Assembly: GCA_008933995.1 (NCBI GenBank)
Contig: WARS01000011.1
Span: forward strand, 14,103,516-14,167,515
From: Datnioides undecimradiatus
Taxonomy: Eukaryota > Chordata > Actinopteri > Lobotiformes > Datnioididae
DNA: 64,000 nucleotides
Direction of reading: 5' to 3'
Position 1 is the first letter of the stretch. The number at the start of each line of letters is the position of its first letter. The notes below the pieces were generated by a model. That model saw only the letters and a program-made list of their open reading frames with translations, did not search any database and was not told the DNA's origin. The position numbers were made by a program, and so were the translations under genes. This document shows positions 24,501 through 36,298 of this stretch, one piece after another.

Positions 24501-26265
24501 TGATGTTATGATGGCATTTTATATACAAGGCTCAAGGCTCAGTTTCATTCTGACGTCACTATGTTCTGCAAAACCATTTTTGTGGCCTAAGTCCAACACA
24601 ATTACACAAAAAGGAGGATTGCGACCATATCTCACATTTGGTCAGATACTACACCGATCTTTCACTTCCAGTTTTGAACCATCGCAGCCTAACACTGTGC
24701 TCATAGTCTTTTTTCTTTGTCTTGACAGTGCAAATATCTTGTTAGATGAGAAATTTGTGGCGAAGATCTCAGACTTTGGGCTGACGAGGGCGTCGGCCAA
24801 GCGCACGTCAACGACCATGATGACGGAGAGGATCGTGGGTACCCGTGCATACATGGCACCTGAGGCACTAAGAGGAGAGATCACACCGAAATCTGATGTC
24901 TTCAGCTTTGGAGTGGTAGGCTTTCTACACACAGAGACACACTCACGCACACACACAGATCAGGAGGAACTGCAAGACATAAACATACATATATTCTCAT
25001 TATATACTTACTGAAAATCCAGTTTCAGAGCACAGCTGTACTGTATTAGTAGCTATAAATGTCAAACATATTATCCATGGTATGATATTATCTGAATGAT
25101 TTATGAGATCAGTACTGTATAAAACTGCCTGACCTTCCCATATAGTGCAGTATATACTGCTTATTAGTACAGCTGTGGAAACACTACAGTGTCTGTGAAC
25201 CGGCCTGGCACATGGCGATGTAATAAAGGTTTTCTGTCGTCCGGAGCCATGTGATTAACCCCATCTCTCTGCCATCTACAGGTGTTGTTAGAAATATTGT
25301 CTGGACTACCGCCAGCCGATGAAAACCGCGAGCCACAGTTCTTGGTAAGCTGCACAAAAGACGCTTTCACCCCACATCTCTCAAGCTACAGTTTACGATT
25401 ACAGCTTATTAAAGACTTTTCATTTAATTAGTAAGGGCATGTTATCCGTCAGCGGTCATTAAAAAGTAATTGAAAGGATTTGAGCCGGTTTCATCTGACC
25501 AAGTCAAGTTCCTCCGGCGTGAGAAAAGCAATAATAACTAACTTGAAACTAAGCAACATTTCCCCGAAATCATGGCATTTAAAGAGGCTTCAGGCACCTT
25601 CAATGTGATTCGCCCTCTCTCCCTCACTATCACAGATGGAGATGAGGTATGAAATAGATGACGAAGACGAGGAGCTGACTTTTGAGGAGTTCCTGGACAA
25701 AAAGATGAGAGAGTTGGAGTTGAGCCAGGTGGAGAGCGTCTACTCCTTGGCCTGTAACTGCCTCCATGAGAGGAAAAACAGACGGCCGGTCATCAAACAG
25801 GTACAGGACGGAAAACCAGATGTGTAGTTTGAGCTACTATGTTGGCATATGCAACACGTTCTTTAAGTCACCTGAGAAGTCCAACAGTGATTCAGTCTTT
25901 ACTGTAGATCTTCAAAAAAGAAACAGTGCTGTCATTTCTTAAAGTAGTTGGGAGCTGTAGTCTTTAGCTTATGTTATTCAAACAGGTGTAAACAGCATTT
26001 GATGGCTGCCAGGAAGTATTTACAGCAGTGGGAGTTTATCCTTAATGTGTAAGTAGATTGTTGACTGGGCTGGGCTGAGTGAGGTTGTAAAGGTGTGATG
26101 TGAATCACCCAATAACAATGGATTTGCTGCAGCCTTGATTAGATTACAAGTGTTAATGTTACCTGTATATTCAAGATAAAGTAGGCTCTGTTTTCAAGAT
26201 ATTGTCTGTCTCGACAGGTTTTGTTGGAGCTTAAAGGAGTTGTAAAGAACATTTTACTGGATTAA
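21275..26265 (+). CDS. irak4: Interleukin-1 receptor-associated kinase 4 (IRAK4), 11 coding exons
   Basis: IRAK4 is the serine/threonine kinase recruited by MyD88 through death domains into the myddosome, where it starts IRAK1/2 phosphorylation downstream of TLR and IL-1 receptors. Coding exons: 21275-21435, 21554-21699, 21948-22109, 22790-22950, 23029-23093, 23631-23745, 23834-23943, 24729-24915, 25282-25344, 25636-25800 and 26218-26265. All junctions are GT-AG and in phase. They give 460 aa, the human length. Residues 1-103 are the death domain ([20 protein letters not shown]). A variable linker follows to about 156, then the kinase. Visible landmarks are the glycine loop GEGGFG (186-191), catalytic Lys206 in VAVKK, helix-C Glu226, gatekeeper Tyr255, HRD 302-304, DFG 322-324 and a [10 protein letters not shown] segment. 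The activation loop reads TTMMTER: the human Ser346 position is Glu340, and the loop is one residue longer. The start has A at -3 and aligns with the human N-terminus. Confidence 0.97.
21505..21542. repeat. (ATCT)n microsatellite in IRAK4 intron 1
   Basis: A tetranucleotide run fills about a third of the 118-bp intron and ends 11 bp before exon 2. It forms much of the pyrimidine/AT context ahead of the acceptor, so length variation could affect splicing. Confidence 0.95.
22385..22612. repeat. Decayed dispersed teleost repeat in IRAK4 intron 3
   Basis: The segment opens with ATTCAGATCTTTTACTTG and closes with ACTTTAGTAAATGTACTT, diverged versions of the two ends of a widespread percomorph repeat. 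The interior is AT-rich and non-coding. Family assignment is from memory and the limits are approximate. Confidence 0.5.
22716..22729 (+). promoter_or_regulatory. CTCF-like motif in IRAK4 intron 3
   Basis: CCAGCAGGTGGCAA matches 13 of 14 CTCF core positions (last base off). It lies 61 bp before exon 4, in the same orientation as the site at 20849. Functional status is unknown. Confidence 0.4.
24070..24125. repeat. Fragment of a dispersed teleost repeat (IRAK4 intron 7)
   Basis: The phrase AGCTACAGCCAGTTAGCTTA followed by GCTTAGCATAAAG is one I recognise from many teleost introns. Only the core is preserved. Confidence 0.5.
24280..24345. repeat. Repeat fragment with a 16-bp perfect palindrome
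   Basis: The perfect palindrome GATATCTCGAGATATC lies at 24297-24312. It is followed by TCAAAGGTCACAGTGT, which resembles a dispersed fish repeat with 'gatatctc' and 'aaaggtcac' blocks. Family name not determined. Confidence 0.4.
24389..24450 (+). mobile_element. 3' tail of a non-LTR retrotransposon (IRAK4 intron 7)
   Basis: The sequence reads GCTGCTGCAATG, then TTTTCCCACTGTGGGATA, AATAAAG and three ATCTT units. This is the typical 3' end of a fish LINE (Rex1/Babar-type) or a SINE sharing that tail: a short hairpin (CCCACTGTGGG), a pseudo polyadenylation signal and a terminal short repeat. No reverse transcriptase remains upstream, so it is a severely 5'-truncated copy in the sense orientation of IRAK4. 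Confidence 0.7.
24927..24958. repeat. CA-rich tract downstream of the IRAK4 exon 8 donor
   Basis: An imperfect CA repeat starts about 12 bp after the exon 8 splice donor (24916). CA repeats near donors can bind hnRNP L and change exon inclusion; here that is only an inference. Confidence 0.6.
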
Positions 26266-26869
26266 AAGGCACATGAGTGACGGATCCCGGAGAAGATGCA
26301 ACATTTCTGAGCCTGCTCCAGTCCACACGCTGACAAATACGTTTCATTCTCAACAGAGCTTTAGAGAAATCAATGGAGCTCGCTGACTGTGACTGACAAA
26401 AGTATTTATTGCAGCAATATCTCTCCTCTGCTGTAAAAAACATACAATCTTTGGGCCAGCTGCAGCAGCAACACTGGTGTTGATAGCATCACAGCTGTGC
26501 AGAGACACAGTCTGGATCAAAATGAAGGCTGAGATGAAATATGGGTGTGCTCCCACCCGTGAGCACGGAGGACTCGTGTACAAATCGTGTAATGACGACT
26601 GAGGCTACTTATGGGTCACAAAGTCAGCGTGTTGACACATAGCACGCCTGGACTGATCCCGTTGTAAGATGGTCTTTAGTTTTTACTTCTACATTTTTTG
26701 TAAGAACCACGTTGTTTTACTTGAGTCGTGTAACTGTTCTCAAAACACTGCAGTATACTGTGATGACATGAAGCATTTTGTGAGGTCTGTCTGATGGCTT
26801 GATGGAAAAGGCTAAAGGCAATTGTTCACAGTGTTTCTATCATGTATTTATTGCAAAAACAGTTAAAGG

Positions 26870-26875
26870 AATAAA
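26870..26875 (+). terminator. Candidate IRAK4 polyadenylation signal
   Basis: AATAAA, 605 bp after the IRAK4 stop codon. An ATTAAA overlapping the stop (26261-26266) is too close to be the main signal. Confidence 0.5.
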
Positions 26876-26909
26876 AATGAATGGAACGGAAAATGTCTGA
26901 TTTAAATAT

Positions 26910-26915
26910 TTTATT
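26910..26915 (-). terminator. Candidate TWF1 polyadenylation signal
   Basis: AATAAA on the minus strand, about 1.07 kb beyond the TWF1 stop. Another minus-strand AATAAA is at 26847-26852. Choice between them needs RNA evidence. Confidence 0.45.
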
Positions 26916-27979
26916 TTTCTTCTTTAAAAGAAAGATTTGTAAGAAAACAAATAAGACCAAACATGATTTTTTTTCTATTATAATGACACTGTATGAATAT
27001 AAAGGGATGTTCCCTTCAAACATGAGGTGAGCTTAGTAGTTTGCCTAATATTAATCAGTAGATCAGTGGATGTGGCAACATTTTGATCAAGGTACTTATA
27101 GCATTCCCTTTCCTATCCGTTTGCTTGAGTTCTCTCTTGTATGGGAACCAGCAAAGTTTAAGTAGCTTCCTCTCAGTGAAATATGAGATGTATTGACGTA
27201 ATATTTCTGGAAGCCCCTGTTCTTTCCACTGTGATCCTCACCGACACTGACAATCACCAGAACAGACCAGACTGTTTCTTAATCATAGAGCATCACACAG
27301 CTACAATATGTACATTTACAGCACTTGCATAGAAAAATAAGTTTCTCAGCAGATGATTTTTCTCATGTAAACCACAGTTATATCAAAAAAGAAGTCAATT
27401 TTCCAATATAAAATGCACTGTTAAAATGAATCAATAGACACAAGTGGGATAATTATATTGTTTCTGCTTTGGAGCACCTTGTTGTGCAAACAGTAGGAGA
27501 CAAATGTTCAACACATTAGACACAAAAAAAAAAAACATTAAATGACAGAGACTTAAGGAATGCAAGTTAAGAATCTGGGGATGTGAACTAAAAATGGGGG
27601 AATCTGTTTCATATTGGCGCAAGTTCACATTGGTCACACTAACATCTTTAAAGTCTCAGAACTGGCAACAATGTAAAAACCTCAAGTTTGACTTTGTTTG
27701 GACCTCCGTGGATTATTGTGAATTACTTTTTTGTGACTGTACTAACATACATAAGTTTGCTTCCATTTGGCAAGCTACAAATGGAAACTCTGAAGTGTGT
27801 CATTGCTCAGTTGTCCTTGGCGTGCATAGTTGGGTCTCTGGTGAACTTTGTGGGAATTTGAAGTTGTTGTCTTATTCTTTTAAACAAGCGTGTCATCTAT
27901 GAATTCCCCCCACATCAAAGGAATGTTCCACTGTGGAACGTGCTCGGGGTGGAGGTGGCGGCCGGGTGCTGAGGTCTGT

Positions 27980-30900
27980 TTAATCTTCCTCCCTCTCTGT
28001 AGGTGGTCTGGTGATGCGGCGGCCACCCTTCTTCCCAGAAGGGCCCTTGGGCTTGGCGAAGGCCTGCTTGTGTGCATGCTGCTTGGGATGCACCTCCTCG
28101 TACAGGAAGTCACTGGTTAGTTCATCCCCATTGTCAATCTCCAACTGTGAAACAGACAAAACTACTTAAACTGATTGATTATACATTATACAGATAACAC
28201 ACAGACTATGAGTAAGGATCCCATTTCAAAAAATGTCAAGCATCCGCTTTAATAAAGTGCTGATGAACGGTCAACATCATTAGTTCATCACGTACCTTTT
28301 TCTCAATCTCAATGTTGAGATTGTTCTCCACCATGTCGGCCAGGGGATTTTTGCAACTGGAATACAGCATCCTCTCTCGGATGCTACACTTGTACCCGGG
28401 CATAGAATAAATGAAGACTGTACCGACGAGAAAGAAGACAATGAGAGGAGTGGAAACAAAACACAAGTCAAAGCAATACAAAGAATTGCGCTGAACAGAA
28501 ATAATACGGGGCGTGTCGACTGTGAGAATCTATTCACCTGTGGACTCTAAGTAGTCGCCTTCGTGGGAATGTTTGTAGAGGAAGAAGTGGTAGCGCGCAG
28601 ATTCTTTTGGGATTCTCTTCGGCAGGTCTTTCACCTCTGTTGGCTCAGTGCTGCACAGGCGAATCAACTCCCGTTCGGCGTCTACTTCCTGTTGTTGGAG
28701 CAAACCAAAACTTCATTTTAAGGTCGTACCTGTGGCTGCAGAGGCCCTACTTCGAATACTACTGAAGGGAAATGTTGCCTATTTTCAAACAGCTTAGTAT
28801 CATTATAACGTGGATAGAATATATAAATCAATGCTGCTGACTTGCTGACTACTACAGCTACTACAGGTTGTACTTCCACATGTTTCCCATACGCCAGTCT
28901 CTGTTAACAGTTGGTTTGAGAGCATTATTCATAAAGCACGAGTTAAGCCTCAAACAGTGGAAAACAATGTGGAAATAGTGATGTAGATATGGTATTTCTG
29001 TTCTGATTTATTGAGGTGAATGGTATAGTTTCTAACGACTATCTTAATGACAGCTCATATAATTGTTGACCAGGTGGTTATGTAGTAACTGAGACAAGCT
29101 TAGCCTCTAATAAAAGAGGGTTTGCCACTAAGCTGACACACCTGTGAGAGCTTTTAGTGGTGTGCTGTGGCCCAGTGCATTCTGGTTGTTGTGAGGTTTC
29201 TATTATTTGGGCAAATGTGAATATCACAGGTCTCTTCCTCTGTTTTCTCTGGTCATGTAGCGACAATATTAACATTTTTTTTGCATCTTTTTACTGCACC
29301 GACAGCCCATTTTTATGAAAAGACCACATATTTAGCAGTGGAATACTTCCATAAGAACATCTGTATGGGAGCAGTGAATACCAACCCATTTCCCTGCCTC
29401 TCAGGTGTGTCTAGTGGAACATTTGCTCAGCAGTAGCTGTTATACTGCTGTAAACCCTTAATGGATAACAAACAAAACATATTGTTTTCCTGAAAAGGTT
29501 TTAGGATGACAAACAAAAAAAAAAGAGAACTGAGACAAAAGCAGCGATGGTGCCACAATCACTCCATTGTACTTCACGCTGATCTGATCTTGTGACAAAA
29601 ACCCATTGAATTTCAATGAGCAGAACAAAGGCTTTTTGGGTCAAATGAGTAAGCCATTGTGTCGGTCTGCAAAAAAACTCCTGACAAACAAACGTCTCTG
29701 TGCCTACAAACAATCTATATTGAAAGACAGAGAGATTATTGATTTAGCAAAGGTCACCTGCTGACTAATGATTTGCTCTTAAGGACTCACCAGTTGTACG
29801 TAGTTGATTTTTTTCTCCCTATAACGTTCAAGTGCTGCAACGGCGTCTTTGTGAAGAGGGAAGGCCACTCCCTGCAGAGTGTTATGCTTGGTGTCCACAC
29901 TGATGTCCGTCTGCACCTGAACACACCACGCACAAAGACGAGGGCACTTTAGCTTTTTATTGTCCCGTCATGATTACAATGACACACCGCATTAAACACA
30001 AACACTCATGGTTGTAACTGATGAGGCAGATCTGTGCAATATTTATTTTTTCATTAAAACACATGGGTGCTATTTATACAAGTGCTGTCAAATTAGTAAG
30101 TTCTTTATTAAAGGGTATGTTTATGCAAAAACACCCAAATGAATTATTGCATCTGCATCTACAAGGAGAATCTGGGTCACACATGAAATATGTCGGTTTT
30201 TTAATGTCCAGGTGAGGTGTACAAAACACACACGCACCACAAACACACCACACACACACACACACACCACATCGAGATACCACACGGCCGTGTTATGTTG
30301 ACATGCTGGTGATATTATGCCATCATGCTGACTATCAAAAGTTTCTAAATTCGGCTGCAGCTCTTAAAGTCGATCACATTAACAGGGTTTATGATTTCGG
30401 TGGCATAATGACTCGGGGGGTAAGAGAATAAAACATTCGCCATTATTGTTATTGGAAAGTAAAAAGGTTTACAATTGCAACAAGCAGCTCGAATTCTGGA
30501 GCGTGGTGATTACAAACGAGATGCTTGTATCGGAAGTGACAAGGCGCCTCCACCAAATCACACGGAGAAGTGGAAACGCTGGGGGGATTACACTGATGGA
30601 TTGCATCTATTTTTAGAGCCCTGTTCCCACAAAATGAAATGCCGTGCAAACATGATTGAGCCTCCGATGTAGCTACCTCGCATACCAAAAAGGATTGCGG
30701 GTCTTTTATCCATCTGCTTAGTAAAAGGCAGGCAGTCTCCAAGGCACAGCAATGATAAATATTTCAAAGCCTCTTTTTCATCTAGGCGGTACAGATTAAT
30801 GGTATATTATCTTCCTTCAACAGCTGGTCGAGTAGGACAAGCACAAACTGCACTTCCCATTTGCTCTGCTGCTTTTAATTGACCGTGCTTTGGAGAGGGA

Positions 30901-33900
30901 CTGCACTACTCAAAACACTACTTCCATATATGGTAAGAAAGACAGTTCTTGTTTACGTGGCAGGCAGACAGGGTAGAAATTAGAAGAGGTGGTTTCACAA
31001 AAGACAAAAGCATTTCGTTTGGGGTCATTTATAAGAACTGTCACCCAAACTTCGGGAAGTGAGACTTCAAGTGTGACTTTCTGTCCTGTGTAGGCTATCT
31101 AAGACACGACTAGAGCCCTCCACATCAGCAGCGTAAACAGTGCAGGCGTCATCGGCAGCAGATATCATATTTCAGTATTTCTTCATCTTATTAGTGCAAA
31201 CAACAAAGGCACAGCACAATGATGCAGCTCACCTGTGCTCTGTGCAGAATCACTGCCAAAAAGTCAAAGCCGCAATGCATTCACATTCGCATGTAGCGCC
31301 CTCAACGTGGACACACCCATCTCAACCAGAAAAGCCACAGAGAGCTCTTCTTTAACCACTTTGTTGCTCAAGCTGAATGAGGTTTGTGAATGCAAACAAG
31401 AATTTTTATGCAGCCATGGCGCACGAGCTGTATAAGCCTAATAGATTCATCTCTGCCAACATCCTGCTGTTCTAATGCATCAGCGTCTCTGCACTGTGTT
31501 GATACTGCCGGGCAAGCATATGCACACTTGCACTGCTGCTGACCTTGTGCTGTTTTGAAGGATGCGTTGCTGGCCCTCATTGATACTCCAGCACTGTCTC
31601 TGTTATGGGCTTCACATCTCACACGCAGGAGATGTGATGTGATGAGGTAGAATAATGCTGTGAGCTGAGCTAAGCTATTTCTTCCCCTACAAGTGTGAAT
31701 GTGTAGGGTCGTCCATTTTCAGAAGTGACACAAAGAACAAACCTAACCTAAACTCCCCTTAAAACAGACTAAAGCCACACAACCTGTAAACAGGCAGCAG
31801 TGTGAGGTGTGCTGTTTCTTCTACGATGATCTTAAATAGAAATGATGGTGAAGAGATTACACCTGTGTGTATGTGTGTGTGTGTATACCTCATTCAGTTT
31901 AATCTGCCTCAGCTCTTCCTCTGCAGCAGTGAGGGGCAGGGGAGCAGCCTGTGAGGTCAGATATTTCCTGTATCCACAGAGATTCAGATCATCCTGGAGG
32001 CCAAAAAAAGCACAATCACACATCATACAGCAACACGGTCTGACTCACTAACGTATTCCTGCCATCAGTCACTATAAACATACGAGACTGAGATGTAATT
32101 TTCTTAAATTGGGCTTTTGGCGCTCTAACTGAAGGCTAACTGAGTGCCTAAAAGACCTCTTCAAATCATTCAAAGTGTTGTCGTTGTCAGACCGACCTTC
32201 GTGGTGGCAAAAATCTCATCCTTGATGTGCCCGCCTCCAAACTCCTTCTTCAGTGTGGCTCTGGTAGCAGCATATAACATTTTGAATCGCACCTGTTGGG
32301 AATATTAAAGAAAGTGTGAATGCTAAGGATAGAAAAAAAATAAAGTTTCAGTTTACATTCAGTATAATTTACCATGACTGGGTCTATGACAGAGGTGTTT
32401 AATGCATTTTCTCACTCTTAGAGCATTTACTAACATCATTTTGAAACCAGCATTGTTTACATCCATGTTTACAAGCCAGCCGCCTTCTACGTCTCTGCCT
32501 TTGTTGGTGCACTGCTACATTTCTTAGCGCTGATGCCTGCTGGCTGAATGAAGAACAAATGAAAAAGGGGCCCGTTCATACATGCATTTCTCCATAGTGC
32601 TCCTATAGTGCTGCAAAAACTCCACGGGGTACATCTAAATGTCCTCTGTAACAAATGTGTGACTTTATGCTACAGGAGTAAAGCTAATTTGACGTCACAA
32701 ATTTGGTCCAAATAAAACCAAATAAGAACGGACCCAACCAATTCAGTCAGGGCAGCAGCAACCACTGGTTGTGAAAGGGTTTTGCAACTTCCAGACAAGC
32801 CCCAACCTGAGGCACTGTGCTTTCAGCTACAGGGCAGGAATGTTAAGCTCAGTCATGTCTCTCAGAAAGTGAATTCAAGCCCAGTTCCACCATGCAGTTA
32901 AAGTTCTACAAATATCCTGCATGGCACTTTGTTTTGGCCTCTCTTTGCAACATTCCTCTTTCCGCTGCTGCAGAAACAACATTGGCATGCCTATTAGTCA
33001 TGGATATTCTGAACCGCAGTGACTCTTATCACAGCAAGTAGTTCATCAAGTTTCAGTGGAACCAAGTGACAGTGACTTAGGTGAGCATGTGAGTCAAGAA
33101 TAAGGCAAACGCAAAACACACGTTTGCATAACAGGAAACAAAGCGCAGCTAGATGAGCCCATATCAGACTAAAATAGGGTGTGATGTAAAGATTTAAAGG
33201 TAAGTAGTATACGGCCCTATGCAAAGGTGGGTGTGCGTGGCGTATGGAGTGGGTTATCTACATTTTGCAAGCAAATTAGTGCAGGTGGAAACTAAAACGT
33301 TTGGTTTAAACCAAACCTGCAGACCGTCTAAAAGCTCAAAGAAGCTGAATTTTGAGTCAGAGATGAGAGGTTTAGGCTGAGTGCCGTGTTACTTGGAAAG
33401 CACCATCATATACCCATATTTAGATTTCGAGAGGTTTGTTGGCAAATAATGAAGGCACTGTTTGCCATGTTTATCCAGATTTTCAACAAGCGTACAATGA
33501 ATTGCTGCCTTGATGTGGTAACCCCACCCATCCGATACTCGAAGCAGAGGAGGACAAATGCCATGAAGTATGGAAAGCCATTCATTAAAGCCAGCTTTGG
33601 CTTGGTTTCCTTACAGGAGACTGGTCCGGTGACCAGGCCAGGAAGATCCACTCATAGCCCTGGTTGTTGGTGGAGTCCAGCCGGTACAGAATGTAGCAGG
33701 GCAAATCATCCTCGAGGAGGGGCAGCACTAAGGAATCATACTCCTGGTCCCACTTCTTTGAAGCTTTCTTGGTTGTGCCCAGATTCAGCTGCTCTGGAAA
33801 GCAGATGTGTGCCACACAAATTTCAACAGTGCTCTGATTTGTTAGTCATGTTGACATTCTAATGCTGGGCTTAGCAGGAGTTTGGGTGGCAGTACAAACA

Positions 33901-35493
33901 GACTCTAGGGCTCTGGGACGCTACTTACCATCCTCAATGACGATCTTCAAGAGTCGATATTGATCTCCACCCCTGGCATTGGCAAAGATTTCCTTTACAT
34001 CATTACCCGCTGAGAAAAGACAGAGAAGAGGCGAGGTCAGTCTCCTAAGGTTTCAAACAGTTAGTTGTTTAACCAAAACACACTCTTGAGCCCCTTCCAC
34101 AATTCCTAATAACATCTGGCTTTTGTCTTCACTGTGAAAGTTTACAATCCGCATTATAACCTCGCACCCTCCCTGAGAGACAGTGAGATACACAACACAT
34201 CAAAAATGCTAACACACCCACTTTGAGCCCTGGAGTGTACTTTAAAGACTGCACCAACAGCTTTGTGCGTCTTAATCTCTGTCAGAAAACAATCAGATGT
34301 ATCGCATTATATAAATAACACACAATTTTCCTCTAATTTGAATTTGTGAATATATAGCCCAATATCAAGTATCCCATGTATTTGGTCTTCAGCAAGCAAA
34401 GGCTAAAAATATGGCAAAATTGCAAAAATATTATAATTTTGGAATTTATTGAGATAATCAGGGGTTTTGTTCAGCAACACTAAGCAATGTGACTGAGGGC
34501 TGACCACCTTTGACCTCAAACCCAGGAACAATAAAACAGGTCTACAATTCACATTCAAGGTCTGAATAAGTTTAGCTGCAATGACGCTGCACTGCCATTT
34601 TGCATTCTAACAGCAGTTTCCTATTACATAGACAGGAAGGTCAATAGTTGTTAAAGTTGACGTATGCACATTTTCTTTAGCACAGGGACTCACTTTAATT
34701 CACTAATTTAAAAAAAAAAGCTTTGAATATTATATAAAAAACGTTTGTCTGCTGTGGAATTCAACTCATTTTGACAGGGGGAACAAATCACGCATATGCA
34801 CAAAGCTGATCATCCATACAGGGTTAAGCTGGTTTATATAAAAACCACCTCGGGTGCTGGGCTGGGGTTAGTAGAGACATTTCCAATCGCTACACCCCAT
34901 GTCTTCAATTATGTCGTCTAATTTGCACGTTGTTCTGCCTCAAAACAGGCTGTTAACAATTCTGCGGTGCTGCTGCCACACATAAAACGGCGTCACGCCC
35001 TACTCAAGTCCATTTTCATAATAACATAGTGCAGGTCATGCCAGTGCTATTCACGTAGACGTGGGAGCACCGGCCGGTTTACCAGGCCGGCAGCAGTTTG
35101 TTTAAATGAAGGCGTCGCCCATCCATTCAGAAGGTTGAACTAACGTTAAGGATTTAAGCTTTACACCGAGAAGCTAAGGCATTAAAGGGTTTGCAGGATT
35201 TAGAGATATATATAAATTGTAGCCGTGATGTAGGCGGCTCGTAAAAAGGCTACATACTGGGGGATTGTGCTTCACAGTCCTAAAAGTGCCCAAACAGGGC
35301 ACCGCTGGTCAGACACACCACGGTAGCTCAAAGCTAGCTAGGAGTGGCTAGCTAACTTGACGCTAGCTATGCGTTGCAATGAATTGTTTCAGTTACTTAA
35401 AGGCTTCCTGTGAACCACACACTCATACAGCAACTTACACGGGAAGAGAATAATTAAAAAGGACCAACCTTGAATGCCCGTTTGGTGTGACAT
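27980..35493 (-). CDS. twf1: Twinfilin-1 (TWF1), 9 coding exons
   Basis: Twinfilin binds actin monomers with two ADF-homology domains and binds capping protein through its tail, limiting barbed-end growth in the cytoplasm. Exons in coding order: 35469-35493, 33929-34009, 33615-33793, 32197-32292, 31889-31993, 29791-29916, 28538-28688, 28296-28417 and 27980-28144. All are GT-AG and in phase, giving 349 aa against 350 in human. The start MSHQTGIQ matches other vertebrates. The first ADF-H domain covers about residues 5-135 ([30 protein letters not shown]). The linker contains [12 protein letters not shown]. The second domain covers about 172-310 ([38 protein letters not shown]). The tail includes [17 protein letters not shown] and a basic GKKGGRR stretch, the capping-protein and lipid-binding region. 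It converges on IRAK4 and diverges from TMEM117, as in mammals. Confidence 0.97.
30249..30268. repeat. (CA)10 microsatellite in TWF1 intron 5
   Basis: Perfect CA run with more imperfect CA sequence just to its left (30226-30248). Confidence 0.9.
30924..30933. promoter_or_regulatory. Palindromic CArG box in TWF1 intron 5
   Basis: CCATATATGG fits the SRF-binding consensus CC(A/T)6GG exactly. SRF/MRTF controls many actin-regulatory genes, which makes the location notable. However, a few exact matches are expected by chance in a window this AT-rich. Confidence 0.35.
31863..31884. repeat. CA repeat abutting the TWF1 exon 5 donor
   Basis: On the transcribed (minus) strand the donor GTATAC (31888-31883) runs directly into a CA-rich repeat. 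Intronic CA repeats at this position are a known type of hnRNP L-responsive splicing element. The effect here is inferred. Confidence 0.8.
32293..33614 (-). other. TWF1 intron 3 (1,322 bp)
   Basis: No gene or clear mobile element was found. A full CRE palindrome (TGACGTCA) is at 32692-32699. A 158-codon + strand frame (33386-33862) is the antisense shadow of exon 3. Confidence 0.6.
34010..35468 (-). other. TWF1 intron 1 (1,459 bp)
   Basis: The intron follows a 25-nt coding first exon, a typical place for regulatory sequence. Visible are a GGCCGG/CCGGCC inverted repeat (about 35082-35099) and three GCTAGC palindromes clustered at 35332-35366. No coding sequence was found. Confidence 0.6.
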
Positions 35494-36298
35494 TGCGTCT
35501 TTCGTCGGATAAAGGGCTGGTGCAGCTGATCAGGCGAAACCAGGGCAGAGAAGCAGGAAGTGGACTACACCGACTAGACCCGCCCCAAGTATGTCGTCAT
35601 CAACATCAAAAATCACATGACACAGTGAAAACAGGTTAAATTTACAGATATTCAGTGTTTTAAATTGTGTTTTAATGTCAGCTATCATTACTAGTCGAGC
35701 ACAAATGTAGTGTAATACAGGAATGTAAATATCAGTGTAACAAAAAACATTTAGATATTTTACATACACGTCCTTCGTTCGCCTACAGAACAAAAGAGTA
35801 GTCAGCAAAATGTGCTCAAAGTAACAAAAGCAATAGTAGTGATTCAGGCAGCAGAACCTTATCATGTATGATATTATTCATTACTATGCATAAACTATCA
35901 ATTTATCATATTTTATGAACTCATCATTTGTTTTATTTGAAAAACCAGAGACCACTACTAGCCCACTTCCTATACTTTATAGCAGCCAGGTAAAGAACAG
36001 CATCCCAGACTCCATGGAAACCTGCAGTGCAACTGTGTTTCATTTAGCTTTACATCTTTTCATCTATATATTCATTTCAATCAGTCAAATTTTCACTACT
36101 TAAATACAATATCAAGAAGACTGGGCCTTGCATTATTAATTAATCCTATGGAATTGTTCAGAAGGGGGTTGTATATTTTGTGTGGCACATTTATCAATTA
36201 GGCTAAGTTGTGTCGAATCAAATTGCCCCAATGAACTAATGCATAGACAATGCAGGTAGTTAGCTTACTCCATTATATTAAGTGCTTGGTTGGCTTTG

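Larger units (their letters stand above)
26266..27979. other. Convergent 3' UTR region of IRAK4 and TWF1
   Basis: The two stop codons face each other 1,714 bp apart, with no supported coding exon between them. The last plausible IRAK4 polyadenylation signal is at 26870-26875. A TWF1 signal on the other strand is at 26915-26910. The two 3' ends therefore meet or overlap around 26.89 kb. The rest is AT-rich with short homopolymers. Confidence 0.6.
29917..31888 (-). other. TWF1 intron 5 (1,972 bp)
   Basis: No nested gene was found. It holds a CA microsatellite (30249-30268), a palindromic CArG box (30924-30933) and a CA repeat beside the exon 5 donor (31863-31884). Confidence 0.7.

Noticed and set aside
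33386-33862. 158-codon + strand open frame
   Set aside because: It overlaps TWF1 exon 3 in antisense and has no domain or splice support.
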